Below are positions 19,525 to 28,483 of a stretch of 64,000 nt of DNA, in pieces. The notes under the pieces are model-generated. The model searched no databases. It was not told where the DNA came from and worked only from the letters and a program-made list of their open reading frames with translations. Origin of the DNA: a bacterium (GTDB lineage Bacteria; Zhuqueibacterota; QNDG01; JAGLOF01); contig JAFGRY010000015.1 in assembly GCA_016934955.1 (NCBI GenBank), positions 1 through 64,000 on the forward strand. Direction: 5' to 3'. Each line of letters begins with the position of its first letter. Position 1 is the first letter of the stretch. A program made the translations under genes and the position numbers.

Positions 19525-20784
19525 GTGAATGTTCCCTGCGCTAACGGCAAGATACCGCGGTTGACGCTGCCCCTGACGCCCCTGCTGAAAAAGGGCGAGA
19601 CCGAGCCGCTGATGTCAAAACGGCTGCGGCCCGCTGATTCCCTCGACCTTGCCGGCACGGTCAGGGAACTGTCTCCGGCAATCCTGACTACCCTCGATCT
19701 CGGCGGATATCCCTGGTCGATCATCGCCGTGTACAGTCCCTACAGCCCCGGTATGCACGTTATGCTGATGGAGACGAGCACCGATCGGTATCTGCCGGCA
19801 CCCGACGCCATACCGGATGAGGAGGGAGAAGCCGTTGCCGCGGTCATCGCCGCCGTGATCGGCTTCATTCAACAGCGCCCGGATACCGAATCGGTCTATT
19901 TCGGATACAACTGGTCGCCCCGCTCCTGGGGAGCGGTGGAAGAACAGGGCGGTTTTCAGAGCATTCCCACAAAATGGCATGCAATGATCTGGGGGTGGCC
20001 CGCGTTTCCTCCCCCAGGTGAAAAGACCGCCTTCGCCGACTGGATTGACCGGGAGACGATCAGTGATCAGGCCCGCCGTATTTTCGGCGGAGGAGCCTAC
20101 ATCCGGCCCTTTTCGGAGGTGATCGCCGCCCGGCTTCTGCATAACACGGATATTCGGCGCATGCTGCTCGAGGGATGCCGGACCGGGCCCCAGGGGCCTG
20201 TCTGTTCATTGCAGCGAACCCTCCCTGATCTGCTCGGAGTAGAAGCGTTTTTCAGCCGACTGCTCAAGCCGGCCGCGGGTATACTCGACGGCGTCATGCG
20301 GGAGCTGACGGAAATGTTCACAACGCTGGACTGCGGCCGTTTGGACATGCTGTTGAAAACCATCGAAGAGAAGCCTGCCGGAAAAGAGCTGCTTGCAGAG
20401 CTGAGATCCCCCCCGGTTCTCCGACCGGAAGCCGCCGCTGCCGAGGCCTTTGCTTCAGGTGGATTCCCCCGGGACCTTTTTGCGTATATGTACCGGGCCA
20501 TTCGGGAAAGGTCCGCGTTGACGGCCAATCAGCAGGACTGGTGGCGGAAGGGATTCGGGTACGCCCTCGTTTTCGGACAGGGCGGGTCCGGGGACCCGTG
20601 CACCCTGCGCATACTGCCGGGGCTCTATGTCGGCCCCGGAGGTGTCGTTGAAGCCCAGGGCGTGTATTTGAGACGGCGGCTTGACGCGACACTTCCGGTT
20701 CGGGAGATGGAGGAAAAGAGCCGCCGTCTCTGGGAACTGGCCGATTATCTGAACAGTCGATTCAGTGTCTTCAGAGGGAGGTGA
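19525..20784 (+). CDS. Conserved-looking protein of unknown function
   Basis: A 419-aa frame starts at a GTG behind GGGAGGAG (19507-19514). A second possible start is the ATG at 19612 (MSKRLRPADSLDLAGTVREL), where globular-looking sequence begins. The 29 residues between them contain a low-complexity stretch (LTLPLTPLLKKGE) of a kind often produced when a short interspersed repeat enters a gene start. The main part has aromatic motifs (YFGYNWSPRSWGAVEEQ, KWHAMIWGWPAF) and no signal peptide. I do not recognise the family. It ends 5 bases before the SixA-like gene start and is probably co-transcribed with it. Confidence 0.65.
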   Translation: MNVPCANGKIPRLTLPLTPLLKKGETEPLMSKRLRPADSLDLAGTVRELSPAILTTLDLGGYPWSIIAVYSPYSPGMHVMLMETSTDRYLPAPDAIPDEEGEAVAAVIAAVIGFIQQRPDTESVYFGYNWSPRSWGAVEEQGGFQSIPTKWHAMIWGWPAFPPPGEKTAFADWIDRETISDQARRIFGGGAYIRPFSEVIAARLLHNTDIRRMLLEGCRTGPQGPVCSLQRTLPDLLGVEAFFSRLLKPAAGILDGVMRELTEMFTTLDCGRLDMLLKTIEEKPAGKELLAELRSPPVLRPEAAAAEAFASGGFPRDLFAYMYRAIRERSALTANQQDWWRKGFGYALVFGQGGSGDPCTLRILPGLYVGPGGVVEAQGVYLRRRLDATLPVREMEEKSRRLWELADYLNSRFSVFRGR

Positions 20785-20789
20785 ACCGT

Positions 20790-21242
20790 ATGTACCTGCT
20801 GCTGATGCGTCACGGCCAGGCCGAGGAACGAACCGGCCCCGGGGGAAGACCGCTCTCGGAAAAAGGCCGGCAAGAATCCGCCCGGGCTGCCGGAATCGTG
20901 ACCGCCGTTCACGGAGCAGGAGTGTCCGCCGTCTATCACAGCGTGAAATTACGGGCCGCCCAGACCGCCGGGCTGCTGGCAGCGGCCATGTCACCGGAAC
21001 CGCCCTGCCGGGAGAGCGATTTTTTGCTGCCCCTTGATGATGTCACGGTCTGGGCTTCCCGTCTTGAAGCGGCTGCCGACGATATCGCCCTGGTAGGGCA
21101 TATGCCCTTCATGGCTGAACTTTCCATGTACCTGCTGCACCAGGCCGGCGATTACCGGTCCGTCCAACTCCGCACGGCGCAGATCGTCTGTCTGCGGCGA
21201 ACTGCTCATCAGTGGGAGTGGCAATGGACGGTAACTCCCTGA
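20790..21242 (+). CDS. SixA-like histidine phosphatase
   Basis: About 150 aa from the ATG at 20790, seven bases after GGGAGGT. The phosphohistidine-forming RHG motif (LLLMRHGQAEE) is at residues of about 6-16, the second Arg region is YHSVKLRAAQTAG, and the second catalytic His is in ALVGHMPFMAEL. The short length and missing insertions match SixA-type phosphohistidine phosphatases rather than phosphoglycerate mutases. The target is unknown. The ribosome site overlaps the stop codon of the preceding unknown gene, which suggests coupling. Confidence 0.8.
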   Translation: MYLLLMRHGQAEERTGPGGRPLSEKGRQESARAAGIVTAVHGAGVSAVYHSVKLRAAQTAGLLAAAMSPEPPCRESDFLLPLDDVTVWASRLEAAADDIALVGHMPFMAELSMYLLHQAGDYRSVQLRTAQIVCLRRTAHQWEWQWTVTP

Positions 21243-21269
21243 ATCGAACATACGCAATGGAGTAGGAGA

Positions 21270-23063
21270 ATGAACCATTCACGCATGATAATCACCGGTG
21301 CTCTCTTTGCCGCCCGGATGCTCGCGGCGCAGACGGACAGTACCGTCACGGAAACCGTGCTCAGGGATCTGCGTCCGGTGTTTCAGCAGATACCGGAACA
21401 GTCGGTGTTCCCTGAACAGACACTGACGGTCCCCCTGACCGCATTCAGCCCCGAGGGACACGGCCTCGTATACAGTTTCACCTGGGACAGGGGCGGCCGT
21501 ATCGATCCCGCCCGCAATCTTTTTATCTGGAGGGCGGCCACGGAAGATATCGGGATCCATCCCATTATTTTTTCCGTCGAGGACACAACGGCACGAATGC
21601 GCGTCAATCAGGCCGTCATCATTACGGTAACACCGATTCGCTATCCACCGGTTCTGACAATAAAATCAACGGTCGATATCCCATCCGGGTTTCTGGAAAT
21701 TGATGAGGGGGAGGAGCTCGCCCTCGTCCTTCAGGCGGATGACGCCAATGATCAGGATCGGCTCTCGATCGGATATTTTGTAAACGGCGACAGGGGATAT
21801 CAGCTGGAAAACGCCGAATTCAAGGTCAACGGGCGCAGCGCCACGTTCTTCTGGGTGCCGCAGGACCGCCACGCGAAAAAGCGCATATTCAATATCACCT
21901 TTTACGCTGAAGATCAAACGGGTCTCAGAACCGAAGAAACCGTGCGTACCATGGTCAGGGATATCAGCCACGCACCGGTTTTTCTGAATACAACCCATGA
22001 ATATTTTATCGATGAAGGCGAAAAACTCACATTCAGCATGCGGATCCTCGATCAGGATGGCGACGACATCGATTATCAGGTATATTCACCCGACATCAAG
22101 CAGAACGATTTTCTTTTCGATCAGGAAACAGGCAAATTTCAGTGGACGCCTGTATTCGCCTATGCAAGCACCAAAACCGAATACCGGCTGATATTCTCGG
22201 CCAGTGACCGGGAGACGACTGTATATGACACCGTGATGATCAAGGTCGATCCGAAAAACTATCCGCCCCACATTGAAGATATTCCGCCGCGGGAAATAAA
22301 AGAGGGGGAGACCCTGTCACTGCGGCTGCATGTCACGGACAAGAACGGTGATGAACAGGTCGATGTCAGCGTTGTTTACGCCGATGCCGACGATTACGTC
22401 TTCGATAAGGCGACGCGCAGTTTCCGGTGGACGCCGGGCTTCGGTTTTGTCGACGAACCGGGGAAACGCACTGTTCTGTTCCGGTTCCGGGCCGCTGACC
22501 GGGAGTACAGCGATGACATGGATCTCAAGGTGACCGTGTACGACCGTGTCGATCCCGCCGAGATTATTGCCGCATACCGGCTGCAGCTGCAGCGGTCCGG
22601 GGAGATGCTGCAGGAGGTGCGTGTCATGGATCGCAGCCTGCAGCATACGATCGACCGCAAGCGTTTCTGGGATAACGCATTCGACATTACCGGTATCCTC
22701 GTCGGCGCTTTTACCGGATATGCCAGTTCATCGGCCGCCACCGCGGAACTGCGGGAAAAAGCGGTGCCTGTCGCCGCGGTGGCGACGACGCTCATCGGTA
22801 TTCGTTCCGTGATAGACCGCAGCGGCGATAAAGTGATGAAACTGAGAAACAGCATGCTGACCCTGAAGGGGAGCATCGAAGTAACTATCAGTATGCTCAC
22901 CCGGGAATACGGAGACCGGCCTGATCCGGAAACCGCCGACAAGTACGAATTTCAATCTGATTTCAAGGCGTTTAAAAACAGGATGGCCGAACTGGAAAAG
23001 GAGAAGGCGCTGTTAAAAGCGCAGTATGAAGCCATGCGCATCAGGCCGGCTGAAAACAGGTGA
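21270..23063 (+). CDS. Exported protein with four Ig/cadherin-like repeats and coiled-coil C-terminus
   Basis: A 597-aa protein with an N-terminal signal (MNHSRMIITGALFAARMLAA). Four He_PIG/cadherin-like repeats are marked by an aromatic-W core: LFIWRAATEDIG, ATFFWVPQDRH, FQWTPVFAY and FRWTPGFGF. They are followed by a helical region with two hydrophobic stretches (ITGILVGAFTGYASSSAA and AVPVAAVATTLIG) and a charged C-terminal coiled coil (MAELEKEKALLKAQYEAM). The order suggests an envelope protein with its Ig-like part outside, anchored near residues 470-515. No enzyme motif is visible. Its stop faces that of the Crp/Fnr gene. Confidence 0.7.
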   Translation: MNHSRMIITGALFAARMLAAQTDSTVTETVLRDLRPVFQQIPEQSVFPEQTLTVPLTAFSPEGHGLVYSFTWDRGGRIDPARNLFIWRAATEDIGIHPIIFSVEDTTARMRVNQAVIITVTPIRYPPVLTIKSTVDIPSGFLEIDEGEELALVLQADDANDQDRLSIGYFVNGDRGYQLENAEFKVNGRSATFFWVPQDRHAKKRIFNITFYAEDQTGLRTEETVRTMVRDISHAPVFLNTTHEYFIDEGEKLTFSMRILDQDGDDIDYQVYSPDIKQNDFLFDQETGKFQWTPVFAYASTKTEYRLIFSASDRETTVYDTVMIKVDPKNYPPHIEDIPPREIKEGETLSLRLHVTDKNGDEQVDVSVVYADADDYVFDKATRSFRWTPGFGFVDEPGKRTVLFRFRAADREYSDDMDLKVTVYDRVDPAEIIAAYRLQLQRSGEMLQEVRVMDRSLQHTIDRKRFWDNAFDITGILVGAFTGYASSSAATAELREKAVPVAAVATTLIGIRSVIDRSGDKVMKLRNSMLTLKGSIEVTISMLTREYGDRPDPETADKYEFQSDFKAFKNRMAELEKEKALLKAQYEAMRIRPAENR

Positions 23064-23070
23064 CAACGCT

Positions 23071-23085
23071 CCCCGGACACCGGGG
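23071..23085. terminator. Short GC hairpin between convergent genes
   Basis: CCCCGG and CCGGGG pair around a 3-base loop between the stops at 23063 and 23091. There is no T-run, so terminator activity is uncertain. Confidence 0.3.
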
Positions 23086-23090
23086 GCGCA

Positions 23091-23729
23091 TCAGGGTAAG
23101 AGTGTATGCCTAATGAGCATGTTTCCGTCCCAGGTTATCTTTCCCTCATGCTTGAGCCGCTGCAGCAGCCGTGACAATGTCTCGGGCGTCGTCATGATCG
23201 CGGCTGCGATTTCTTTTTTTGATATGTCTATTTTCTGTTCGCTGTTCGTGCCGTACTGGTCGCGCAGAAACTGAAAGAGCCGCTCCTCGACATCGAAATT
23301 GGTAAGGTATTTCAGCTGATTCGTGAGATACCGCATTTTGCGCATCAGCCCCCCGATGAATTCATTGCGGAACCCTTCGCTGTTCAGCAGGCAGATGAAT
23401 TGATGTTTTGGGATCATCAGCAGTCTGCTGCCGGTAAGGGCGACAGCGCTCACCGGATACCTGTCCGCTTCAAACAGGATCACTTCTCCGAACATTTCGC
23501 CCGGTTTGATCAGTTTGATGACCGTCTCTTCGCCCCCTTCGGCTGTCTTGAACAGCTTGATGCTGCCGGCGGCGAGAATATAGAATGAGAATCCCCGGTC
23601 GCCTTCGAGAAACAGTACCTCTTTTTTCCGGACGGTTTTTTCCAGGCAGATCTCAGCGATCCTGGACAGTTCCGTTTCGGAGACATCACCGGAAAAAAGC
23701 GTTTTTTTGAGTATGAAAATCGTATTCAT
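23091..23729 (-). CDS. Crp/Fnr-family regulator, probably HcpR-like
   Basis: A 212-aa protein with a cyclic-nucleotide-binding-like barrel (residues of about 12-125, FSFYILAAGSIKLF and GEMFGEVILFEADRYPVSA) and a C-terminal winged helix. The recognition helix contains ETLSRLLQRL. The ExxSR arrangement is that of FNR, which reads TTGAT half sites. The N-terminal Cys cluster that holds FNR's iron-sulfur centre is absent, so it senses something else. A perfect TTGAT-N4-ATCAA site stands before the ferredoxin-cupin-hcp operon 1.6 kb away. In several anaerobes the Crp/Fnr protein HcpR controls hcp and its ferredoxin in response to NO or nitrite stress, so that role is a strong inference. The gene is divergent from rubrerythrin. 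Confidence 0.82.
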   Translation of the reverse strand: MNTIFILKKTLFSGDVSETELSRIAEICLEKTVRKKEVLFLEGDRGFSFYILAAGSIKLFKTAEGGEETVIKLIKPGEMFGEVILFEADRYPVSAVALTGSRLLMIPKHQFICLLNSEGFRNEFIGGLMRKMRYLTNQLKYLTNFDVEERLFQFLRDQYGTNSEQKIDISKKEIAAAIMTTPETLSRLLQRLKHEGKITWDGNMLIRHTLLP

Positions 23730-23972
23730 GATCGGCTATCTCCCCGCCGGCGGGTACCGGGACGCATTATTCCGTCATTTGCGGAGCCGGTTTGACGGTG
23801 GTGAGCGTGACCGGGAGTCCGGGGTCATTCCGCTTGCATCATTACCGCAAATTGGTTACTTTCTAGAGACCGACTGCGATCGGCGTGACACTCCGAAATG
23901 GCCGCTGCCGCGACATCGCGCGAATTCAGTCTCAACTTAGAAAATAATTCCGAATCAATCAAGGAGAAAACA

Positions 23973-24473
23973 ATGGCGACAATGGATAATCTGAAAGAGG
24001 CATTTGCAGGAGAAAGCCAGGCCAACCGTAAATATCTTGCCTACGCCCGCAAAGCCGAGAGCGAGGGGTACCCCCAGATAGCGAAACTGTTCCGTGCCGC
24101 CGCGGCTGCCGAGACGGTTCATGCTCACGCGCACCTCAAAGCCATGGGCGGAATTAAAAGCACGGCTGAAAATTTGGCCGATGCGATCGAGGGCGAAGGA
24201 TTTGAATATATGAACATGTACCCGCCCTATGTGGAAGAGGCTGAAAATGATGGCGACACAAAAGCGCTCTATTCCTTCAGGAATGCCCTGGCGGTTGAAC
24301 AGGTGCATTATACGATGTACAGCGATGCACTTGAATCGCTCAAACAGGGTGGAGATCTCCCGGAACGAAAGGTCTTCATCTGCGATGTTTGCGGCAACAC
24401 TGTCTACGATGAAGCTGAAGATCCCTGTGCCGTATGCGGCGCCCCGAAAAACAGGTTCACGGAAATAGTGTAA
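23973..24473 (+). CDS. rbr: Rubrerythrin
   Basis: 166 aa from the ATG at 23973, behind AAGGAGA. The N-terminal ferritin-like four-helix domain has the diiron ligands in AFAGESQANRKY and AAAETVHAHAH. The C-terminal rubredoxin-like domain has two CxxC pairs (FICDVCGN and CAVCGAPK). By family knowledge it reduces hydrogen peroxide in anaerobes using electrons from rubredoxin. It is divergent from the Crp/Fnr gene across about 240 bases. A TTGC-N9-GCAA inverted repeat lies near 23834-23850 in that gap, but I cannot assign it to a regulator. Confidence 0.92.
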   Translation: MATMDNLKEAFAGESQANRKYLAYARKAESEGYPQIAKLFRAAAAAETVHAHAHLKAMGGIKSTAENLADAIEGEGFEYMNMYPPYVEEAENDGDTKALYSFRNALAVEQVHYTMYSDALESLKQGGDLPERKVFICDVCGNTVYDEAEDPCAVCGAPKNRFTEIV

Positions 24474-24568
24474 TCATCCAGGGGTAAGCCGCGGCCCGGA
24501 ATAAAGGCCGGAACCGTGGTTACGGAACGCGGCCTCCCCCTGCCACTCTTCTGTTTCAGGAGACGGCT

Positions 24569-25282
24569 ATGCTCACCGACATAATTCAATTGTGTATCGG
24601 ACTGGAGGAACAGGCCGAGCGAACCTACTTCGCTCTGCACGGCGTCTGTTCCGATCCGGAGACCGCATCGTTCTGGAAGCATATGGCCTCTCAGGAACAG
24701 GCCCATATCGTTTACTGGAAGGCACTGCTTCACCTGGCTGAAACCGGCAAGATCAGAAATATTGTCGATGACCCGGAAGGGCTCATTGCCGAACTGAAGC
24801 AGCTGAACGCCGGCGTCTCCGCTGTTGTCGACAGCGCTGCAATCAGTGATGACTGCGATGCGTCATTTCTTCTCGCATACAGGCTCGAATTCATGCTCAT
24901 GCATCCGGCTTTCGCCGCATTTTTCATCCTCATGGAGCGCGAGACGGGAGAAACCTCTCCCTCCAGGGTGTATGACGCCCACATCAACGGATTGATCAAA
25001 GCACTGAAACAGCGTCAGCGCGCGACCCCCCTCTTCGAGCTTGTCAGCGACAGCCTGGAGCAGCTCTGGGCCCGCAATAAAGAGATCGCCCGTCAGCTTG
25101 CTGAGATCAGAGAGCTCCGCGGTCTTCTTCCCATCTGCATGCACTGCCACAATATCCGTGACGATAAGGGGTTCTGGACCAGAGTCGAACACTATATCGA
25201 AAATCGTTCAGAGGCCACTTTTTCCCACGGCATCTGCCCCGACTGTCTGAAGAAATATTATAGTGAATATATGGATGATTAA
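24569..25282 (+). CDS. Ferritin-like (rubrerythrin-family) domain fused to a sensor-type Cys/His tail
   Basis: A 237-aa protein. Residues of about 1-160 look like a degenerate rubrerythrin-type helical bundle (IQLCIGLEEQAERTYFAL, HMASQEQAHIVYW). A short coiled coil follows (LWARNKEIARQLAEIREL). The last 45 residues carry LLPICMHCHNIRDDKGFW and FSHGICPDCLKKYY, a tail normally found at the end of PAS or receiver signalling proteins. CxxC, His and CPDC groups could bind a metal. Joining a diiron-type fold to this tail suggests a sensor of oxygen, peroxide or iron rather than a peroxidase; this is inference. It lies between rubrerythrin and the hcp operon. Confidence 0.72.
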   Translation: MLTDIIQLCIGLEEQAERTYFALHGVCSDPETASFWKHMASQEQAHIVYWKALLHLAETGKIRNIVDDPEGLIAELKQLNAGVSAVVDSAAISDDCDASFLLAYRLEFMLMHPAFAAFFILMERETGETSPSRVYDAHINGLIKALKQRQRATPLFELVSDSLEQLWARNKEIARQLAEIRELRGLLPICMHCHNIRDDKGFWTRVEHYIENRSEATFSHGICPDCLKKYYSEYMDD

Positions 25283-25348
25283 GCATCCGTAACGGTTCAC
25301 ACCGCCTCTTCGGGACATCTCCCCGCTTTTTGAAAAAAAATCATTTTA

Positions 25349-25362
25349 TTGATCCGCATCAA
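25349..25362. promoter_or_regulatory. Perfect FNR/HcpR-type operator
   Basis: TTGATCCGCATCAA is an exact TTGAT-N4-ATCAA palindrome centred at 25355.5. A TATGTT -10-like element at 25385-25390 would start transcription near 25397, which puts the operator centre at about -41.5, the class II activation position. The likely binding protein is the Crp/Fnr regulator at 23091-23729. Confidence 0.85.
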
Positions 25363-25428
25363 GGTTCTTTCCCCGTGCCGGCATTATGTTATAAGCGTAA
25401 CTGTCATGTACTGTGTGAAAGGACATAT

Positions 25429-26271
25429 ATGAAGCGCGATATTATCACCATTGATGAAGAAAAATGCACCGGCTGCGGCCTCTGCATTCCGGGCTGCCCT
25501 GAAGGGGCGCTGCAGGTTATCGACGGCAAGGCGCGGCTTGTCAGCGATCTCATGTGCGACGGCCTGGGCGCGTGTATCGGTGAATGCCCGGAGGGCGCCA
25601 TCTCGGTCGAACAGCGGGAAGCCGTGCCTTATGACGAGTACGCGGTCATGGAACATGTCGTCCCCCAGGGCGAAAACACGATTAAAGCGCACCTCAAGCA
25701 TCTGAAGGACCATGGACAGGACGAGTTCCATGCCCAGGCCGTCGATTATCTGAACAAACAGGGTATTCCCGTTCCGGAAGATCAAGAAGCGGCCGGCTGC
25801 AAAAACATGTTCTCGGCCTGCCCGGGATCGAAAACCGTCTCTTTTTCCGGCTCTGAGAGCACCGACATCGGTGAGGGCCGTGAACATGCGTCAGGGCTTA
25901 CCCACTGGCCCGTGCAGCTGCACCTCCTGTCTCCCTCTTCGCCCCATTACCGGGATTCCGACCTGCTTCTTGCAGCCGATTGTACCGCTTTCAGCACCGG
26001 ATTGTTTCACAGCACATTTCTCAAAGGCAAGACGCTGGCCATCGCCTGTCCGAAACTGGACGACGGGCAGGAGGTCTACCTGGAAAAACTGCAGGCGCTC
26101 ATCGACACGGCCCGCATCAACACCCTCACCGTCCTTATCATGGAGGTGCCCTGCTGCGGCGGGCTTGTTCGTCTGGCTCAGACGGCGCTGCAAAGAGCGA
26201 CGCGCAGGATTCCCGTAAAGGTCATTGTCGTCGGTATAAAGGGCGACATCATCAGAGATGAGTGGCTGTAG
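25429..26271 (+). CDS. Hcp-associated ferredoxin-type protein (two 4Fe-4S clusters)
   Basis: 280 aa from the ATG at 25429, behind GAAAGGA; an upstream in-frame ATG at 25330 would lie before the operator and is rejected. Two 4Fe-4S motifs are visible at the N-terminus (CTGCGLCIPGCPEG, and a second group ending CIGECPEGA). The C-terminal 150 residues form a separate domain with DLLLAADCTAFS, AIACPKLDDGQ and EVPCCGGLVRL, shared by ferredoxins encoded next to hcp (often called FrdX). It probably donates electrons to the hybrid cluster protein encoded two genes downstream. It is first in the operon under the TTGAT-type operator. Confidence 0.88.
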   Translation: MKRDIITIDEEKCTGCGLCIPGCPEGALQVIDGKARLVSDLMCDGLGACIGECPEGAISVEQREAVPYDEYAVMEHVVPQGENTIKAHLKHLKDHGQDEFHAQAVDYLNKQGIPVPEDQEAAGCKNMFSACPGSKTVSFSGSESTDIGEGREHASGLTHWPVQLHLLSPSSPHYRDSDLLLAADCTAFSTGLFHSTFLKGKTLAIACPKLDDGQEVYLEKLQALIDTARINTLTVLIMEVPCCGGLVRLAQTALQRATRRIPVKVIVVGIKGDIIRDEWL

Positions 26272-26289
26272 TCCGAAAGGAGGGCATCG

Positions 26290-26628
26290 ATGAATATAAT
26301 CACTGTCGCCAATGCCGAGCCGCGGGAAAATCCCCACGGTGTGGATGTCCGGAAACTCTATGACACAGAGGACGCCCAGGCGATGCACATTACGCTCGCC
26401 CCCGGCCAGGCGCTCAAACGGCATATCACGCCTGTCGACGTGTTTTTTTACGTGCTCGAGGGAAACGGCGTTGTCGAGATCGGGGAGGAGAAACGCATCG
26501 TATCAGCGGATACCCTTATTGAGAGTCCGAAGGGAATCGTCCACTGCTGGTACAATGAGAGCAATGAAGTCTTTCGGGTGCTGGTCGTGAAAGCTCCGAG
26601 GCCGGCGGGAAAGACCCGCCTGCTGTAA
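26290..26628 (+). CDS. Small cupin-domain protein
   Basis: 112 aa, starting 18 bases after the ferredoxin stop behind an AAGGAGG site. The single cupin barrel has recognisable motif 1 (LKRHITPVDVFFYVLEGNG) and motif 2 (IESPKGIVHCWYNESN) with candidate metal ligands His and His. Small cupins often accompany hcp in anaerobes. The substrate or ligand is unknown. Its place inside the operator-controlled operon points to the nitrosative/oxidative stress response. Confidence 0.8.
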   Translation: MNIITVANAEPRENPHGVDVRKLYDTEDAQAMHITLAPGQALKRHITPVDVFFYVLEGNGVVEIGEEKRIVSADTLIESPKGIVHCWYNESNEVFRVLVVKAPRPAGKTRLL

Positions 26629-26660
26629 TCGGCTCTTCATTCCGTGAGAGGAGACATACA

Positions 26661-26756
26661 ATGGAAATGGTCAATTGGGATACGGCGCCCGAACTGGAAA
26701 CCGGCGATGGTCTGCAGGGGCGTCTGCTGGCGGTAAAATCATTATCTGCCGAATAA
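26661..26756 (+). CDS. Very short frame, possible remnant of a second cupin gene
   Basis: A 31-codon frame (begins [20 protein letters not shown]) follows a GAGAGGAGA ribosome site and ends 16 bases before hcp. Its start resembles the N-terminus of small cupins (MxxxNWxxxP). It breaks off where the barrel should begin, so it may be a decayed gene or a real small protein in the operon. Frame and ribosome site are read directly; the cupin link is inference. Confidence 0.4.
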   Translation: MEMVNWDTAPELETGDGLQGRLLAVKSLSAE

Positions 26757-26772
26757 ATTGAAAGGATATATC

Positions 26773-28398
26773 ATGTCAATGTTCTGTTATCAGTGTCAGG
26801 AAACAATGAAAAACAGCGGCTGCACGGTAAACGGTATGTGCGGAAAAAAAGCCGATACCGCCAATCTGCAGGATCTGCTCATCTACACCCTTAAAGGCAT
26901 TGCTCTGGTCCTCGAAAAAGCCGCTGTGACCGACCGGGAAGCGGTTCGGTTCCTGATCAGGGGACTGTTCGCCACCATTACCAATGCCAATTTCAACAGC
27001 GGCGATTTTGTCAATCTGATCTCCGAGGCGCTCTCGCTGCGTGACCGGCTGAAAAAACAGTACGGCATCTCCGGCGAACTTCATGACGCCGCGGTCTGGA
27101 GCGCCGATAATCCGGATGATATGCGGGGAAAGGCGGCCCTTGTCGGTATTTTGAACGAAGAGAACCAGGATGTCCGGTCTCTGAAGGAGCTGCTTGTTTA
27201 CGGGCTCAAGGGGATCGCCGCCTACGCTGACCACGCCCGGGTGCTCGGGTACGAGGACGATGAGATATACGCGTTCGTAGTCACCGGTCTGGCTTCAACC
27301 ACGAAAACGCTCCCCAGGGAGGAGATGATCGCCATGGTCATGCACACCGGTGAGACGGCGGTGAAAACCATGGCGCTGCTTGACAGAGCGAACACGGAAA
27401 CGTACGGAAATCCGGAATTGACGGAAGTGAACCTCGGGGTGCGCGGCAATCCCGGTATTCTTGTCTCGGGTCATGATCTCCGGGATATGGAAGCCCTGCT
27501 CAGGCAGACGGAAGGTACGGGAGTCGACGTTTACACTCATGGCGAGATGCTGCCGGCGCATTACTACCCGGCGTTCAAACGGTACGGTCATTTCGCCGGT
27601 AACTACGGCAATGCGTGGTGGCTGCAGAAAAATGAGTTTGCCTCCTTCAACGGCCCGGTGCTCATGACCACCAACTGTCTGGTGCCCCCGGCGGATTCCT
27701 ACAGGGACCGGGTGTTTACCACCGGTGTTGTCGGCTTCGAAGGGCTTCGGCACATTCCGGAACCGGAAGAGGGTGGTGAGAAAGATTTTTCCGAGGTAAT
27801 ATCCCTGGCTAAAACATGCGATCCGCCCGTTGAGCTCGAGAGCGGAACCCTTGTGGGCGGGTTTGCCCACCATCAGGTGCTCGCGCTGGCCGACAGGGTG
27901 GTGGAAGCAGTAAAAAGCGGGGCCGTCAAACGGTTTGTCGTCATGGCGGGATGCGACGGGCGCCACAAGGAACGGGACTACTTCACCCGGGTTGCCGGTG
28001 AACTTCCTGATGATACGGTGATTCTCACGGCGGGCTGTGCCAAGTACCGCTACAATAAACTGGGGCTCGGTGATATCGGCGGTATTCCCCGGGTACTGGA
28101 TGCCGGACAGTGCAATGACAGCTATTCACTGGCTGTCATCGCCCTGAAACTGAAAGAGGTGTTCGGTCTGGATGATATCAACGATCTTCCGATTTCATAC
28201 GATATCGCCTGGTACGAGCAGAAAGCGGTAGCGGTGCTTCTGGCACTGCTCTCGCTGGGCGTGAAAGGGATCCGTCTGGGTCCCACCCTGCCGGCGTTTC
28301 TCAGCCCCGGGGTTGCCAGGATCCTCGTGGAAACGTTCAGCATCAAACCGACCGGCGATGTAAAAACGGATATCGAGGCCATGATCTCCGGGCACTGA
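26773..28398 (+). CDS. hcp: Hybrid cluster protein (hydroxylamine reductase/NO-stress protein)
   Basis: 541 aa from the ATG at 26773 ([20 protein letters not shown]), with AAAGGA upstream. The N-terminal cubane-binding motif is CYQCQET...[10 protein letters not shown]. The hybrid-cluster ligands are seen in [29 protein letters not shown] and [10 protein letters not shown], and [14 protein letters not shown] is a family hallmark. By family knowledge Hcp reduces NO or hydroxylamine and is induced by nitrosative stress in anaerobes. The spacing (CxxC-x8-C-x5-C) fits the shorter anaerobe class. It is the last gene of the ferredoxin-cupin operon and is followed by a stable hairpin. Confidence 0.95.
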   Translation: MSMFCYQCQETMKNSGCTVNGMCGKKADTANLQDLLIYTLKGIALVLEKAAVTDREAVRFLIRGLFATITNANFNSGDFVNLISEALSLRDRLKKQYGISGELHDAAVWSADNPDDMRGKAALVGILNEENQDVRSLKELLVYGLKGIAAYADHARVLGYEDDEIYAFVVTGLASTTKTLPREEMIAMVMHTGETAVKTMALLDRANTETYGNPELTEVNLGVRGNPGILVSGHDLRDMEALLRQTEGTGVDVYTHGEMLPAHYYPAFKRYGHFAGNYGNAWWLQKNEFASFNGPVLMTTNCLVPPADSYRDRVFTTGVVGFEGLRHIPEPEEGGEKDFSEVISLAKTCDPPVELESGTLVGGFAHHQVLALADRVVEAVKSGAVKRFVVMAGCDGRHKERDYFTRVAGELPDDTVILTAGCAKYRYNKLGLGDIGGIPRVLDAGQCNDSYSLAVIALKLKEVFGLDDINDLPISYDIAWYEQKAVAVLLALLSLGVKGIRLGPTLPAFLSPGVARILVETFSIKPTGDVKTDIEAMISGH

Positions 28399-28432
28399 CC
28401 ATACCTGTTCACAGGGAGCGTCGCAGCAGGCA

Positions 28433-28468
28433 GGGGCAGTCCGGACAGTCGCAAATCCGGGCTGCCCC
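28433..28468 (+). terminator. Strong hairpin after hcp
   Basis: GGGGCAGTCCGGA (28433-28445) pairs with TCCGGGCTGCCCC (28456-28468), a 13-bp stem with one G-T pair. No T-run follows, so it is either a rho-dependent end or an mRNA-stabilising 3' structure. Confidence 0.5.
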
Positions 28469-28483
28469 AGGTCCATAATTGCC

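Noticed and set aside
23834-23850. TTGC-N9-GCAA inverted repeat before rubrerythrin
   Set aside because: It does not match the TTGAT-N4-ATCAA form nor the PerR box, and short repeats of this size arise by chance.
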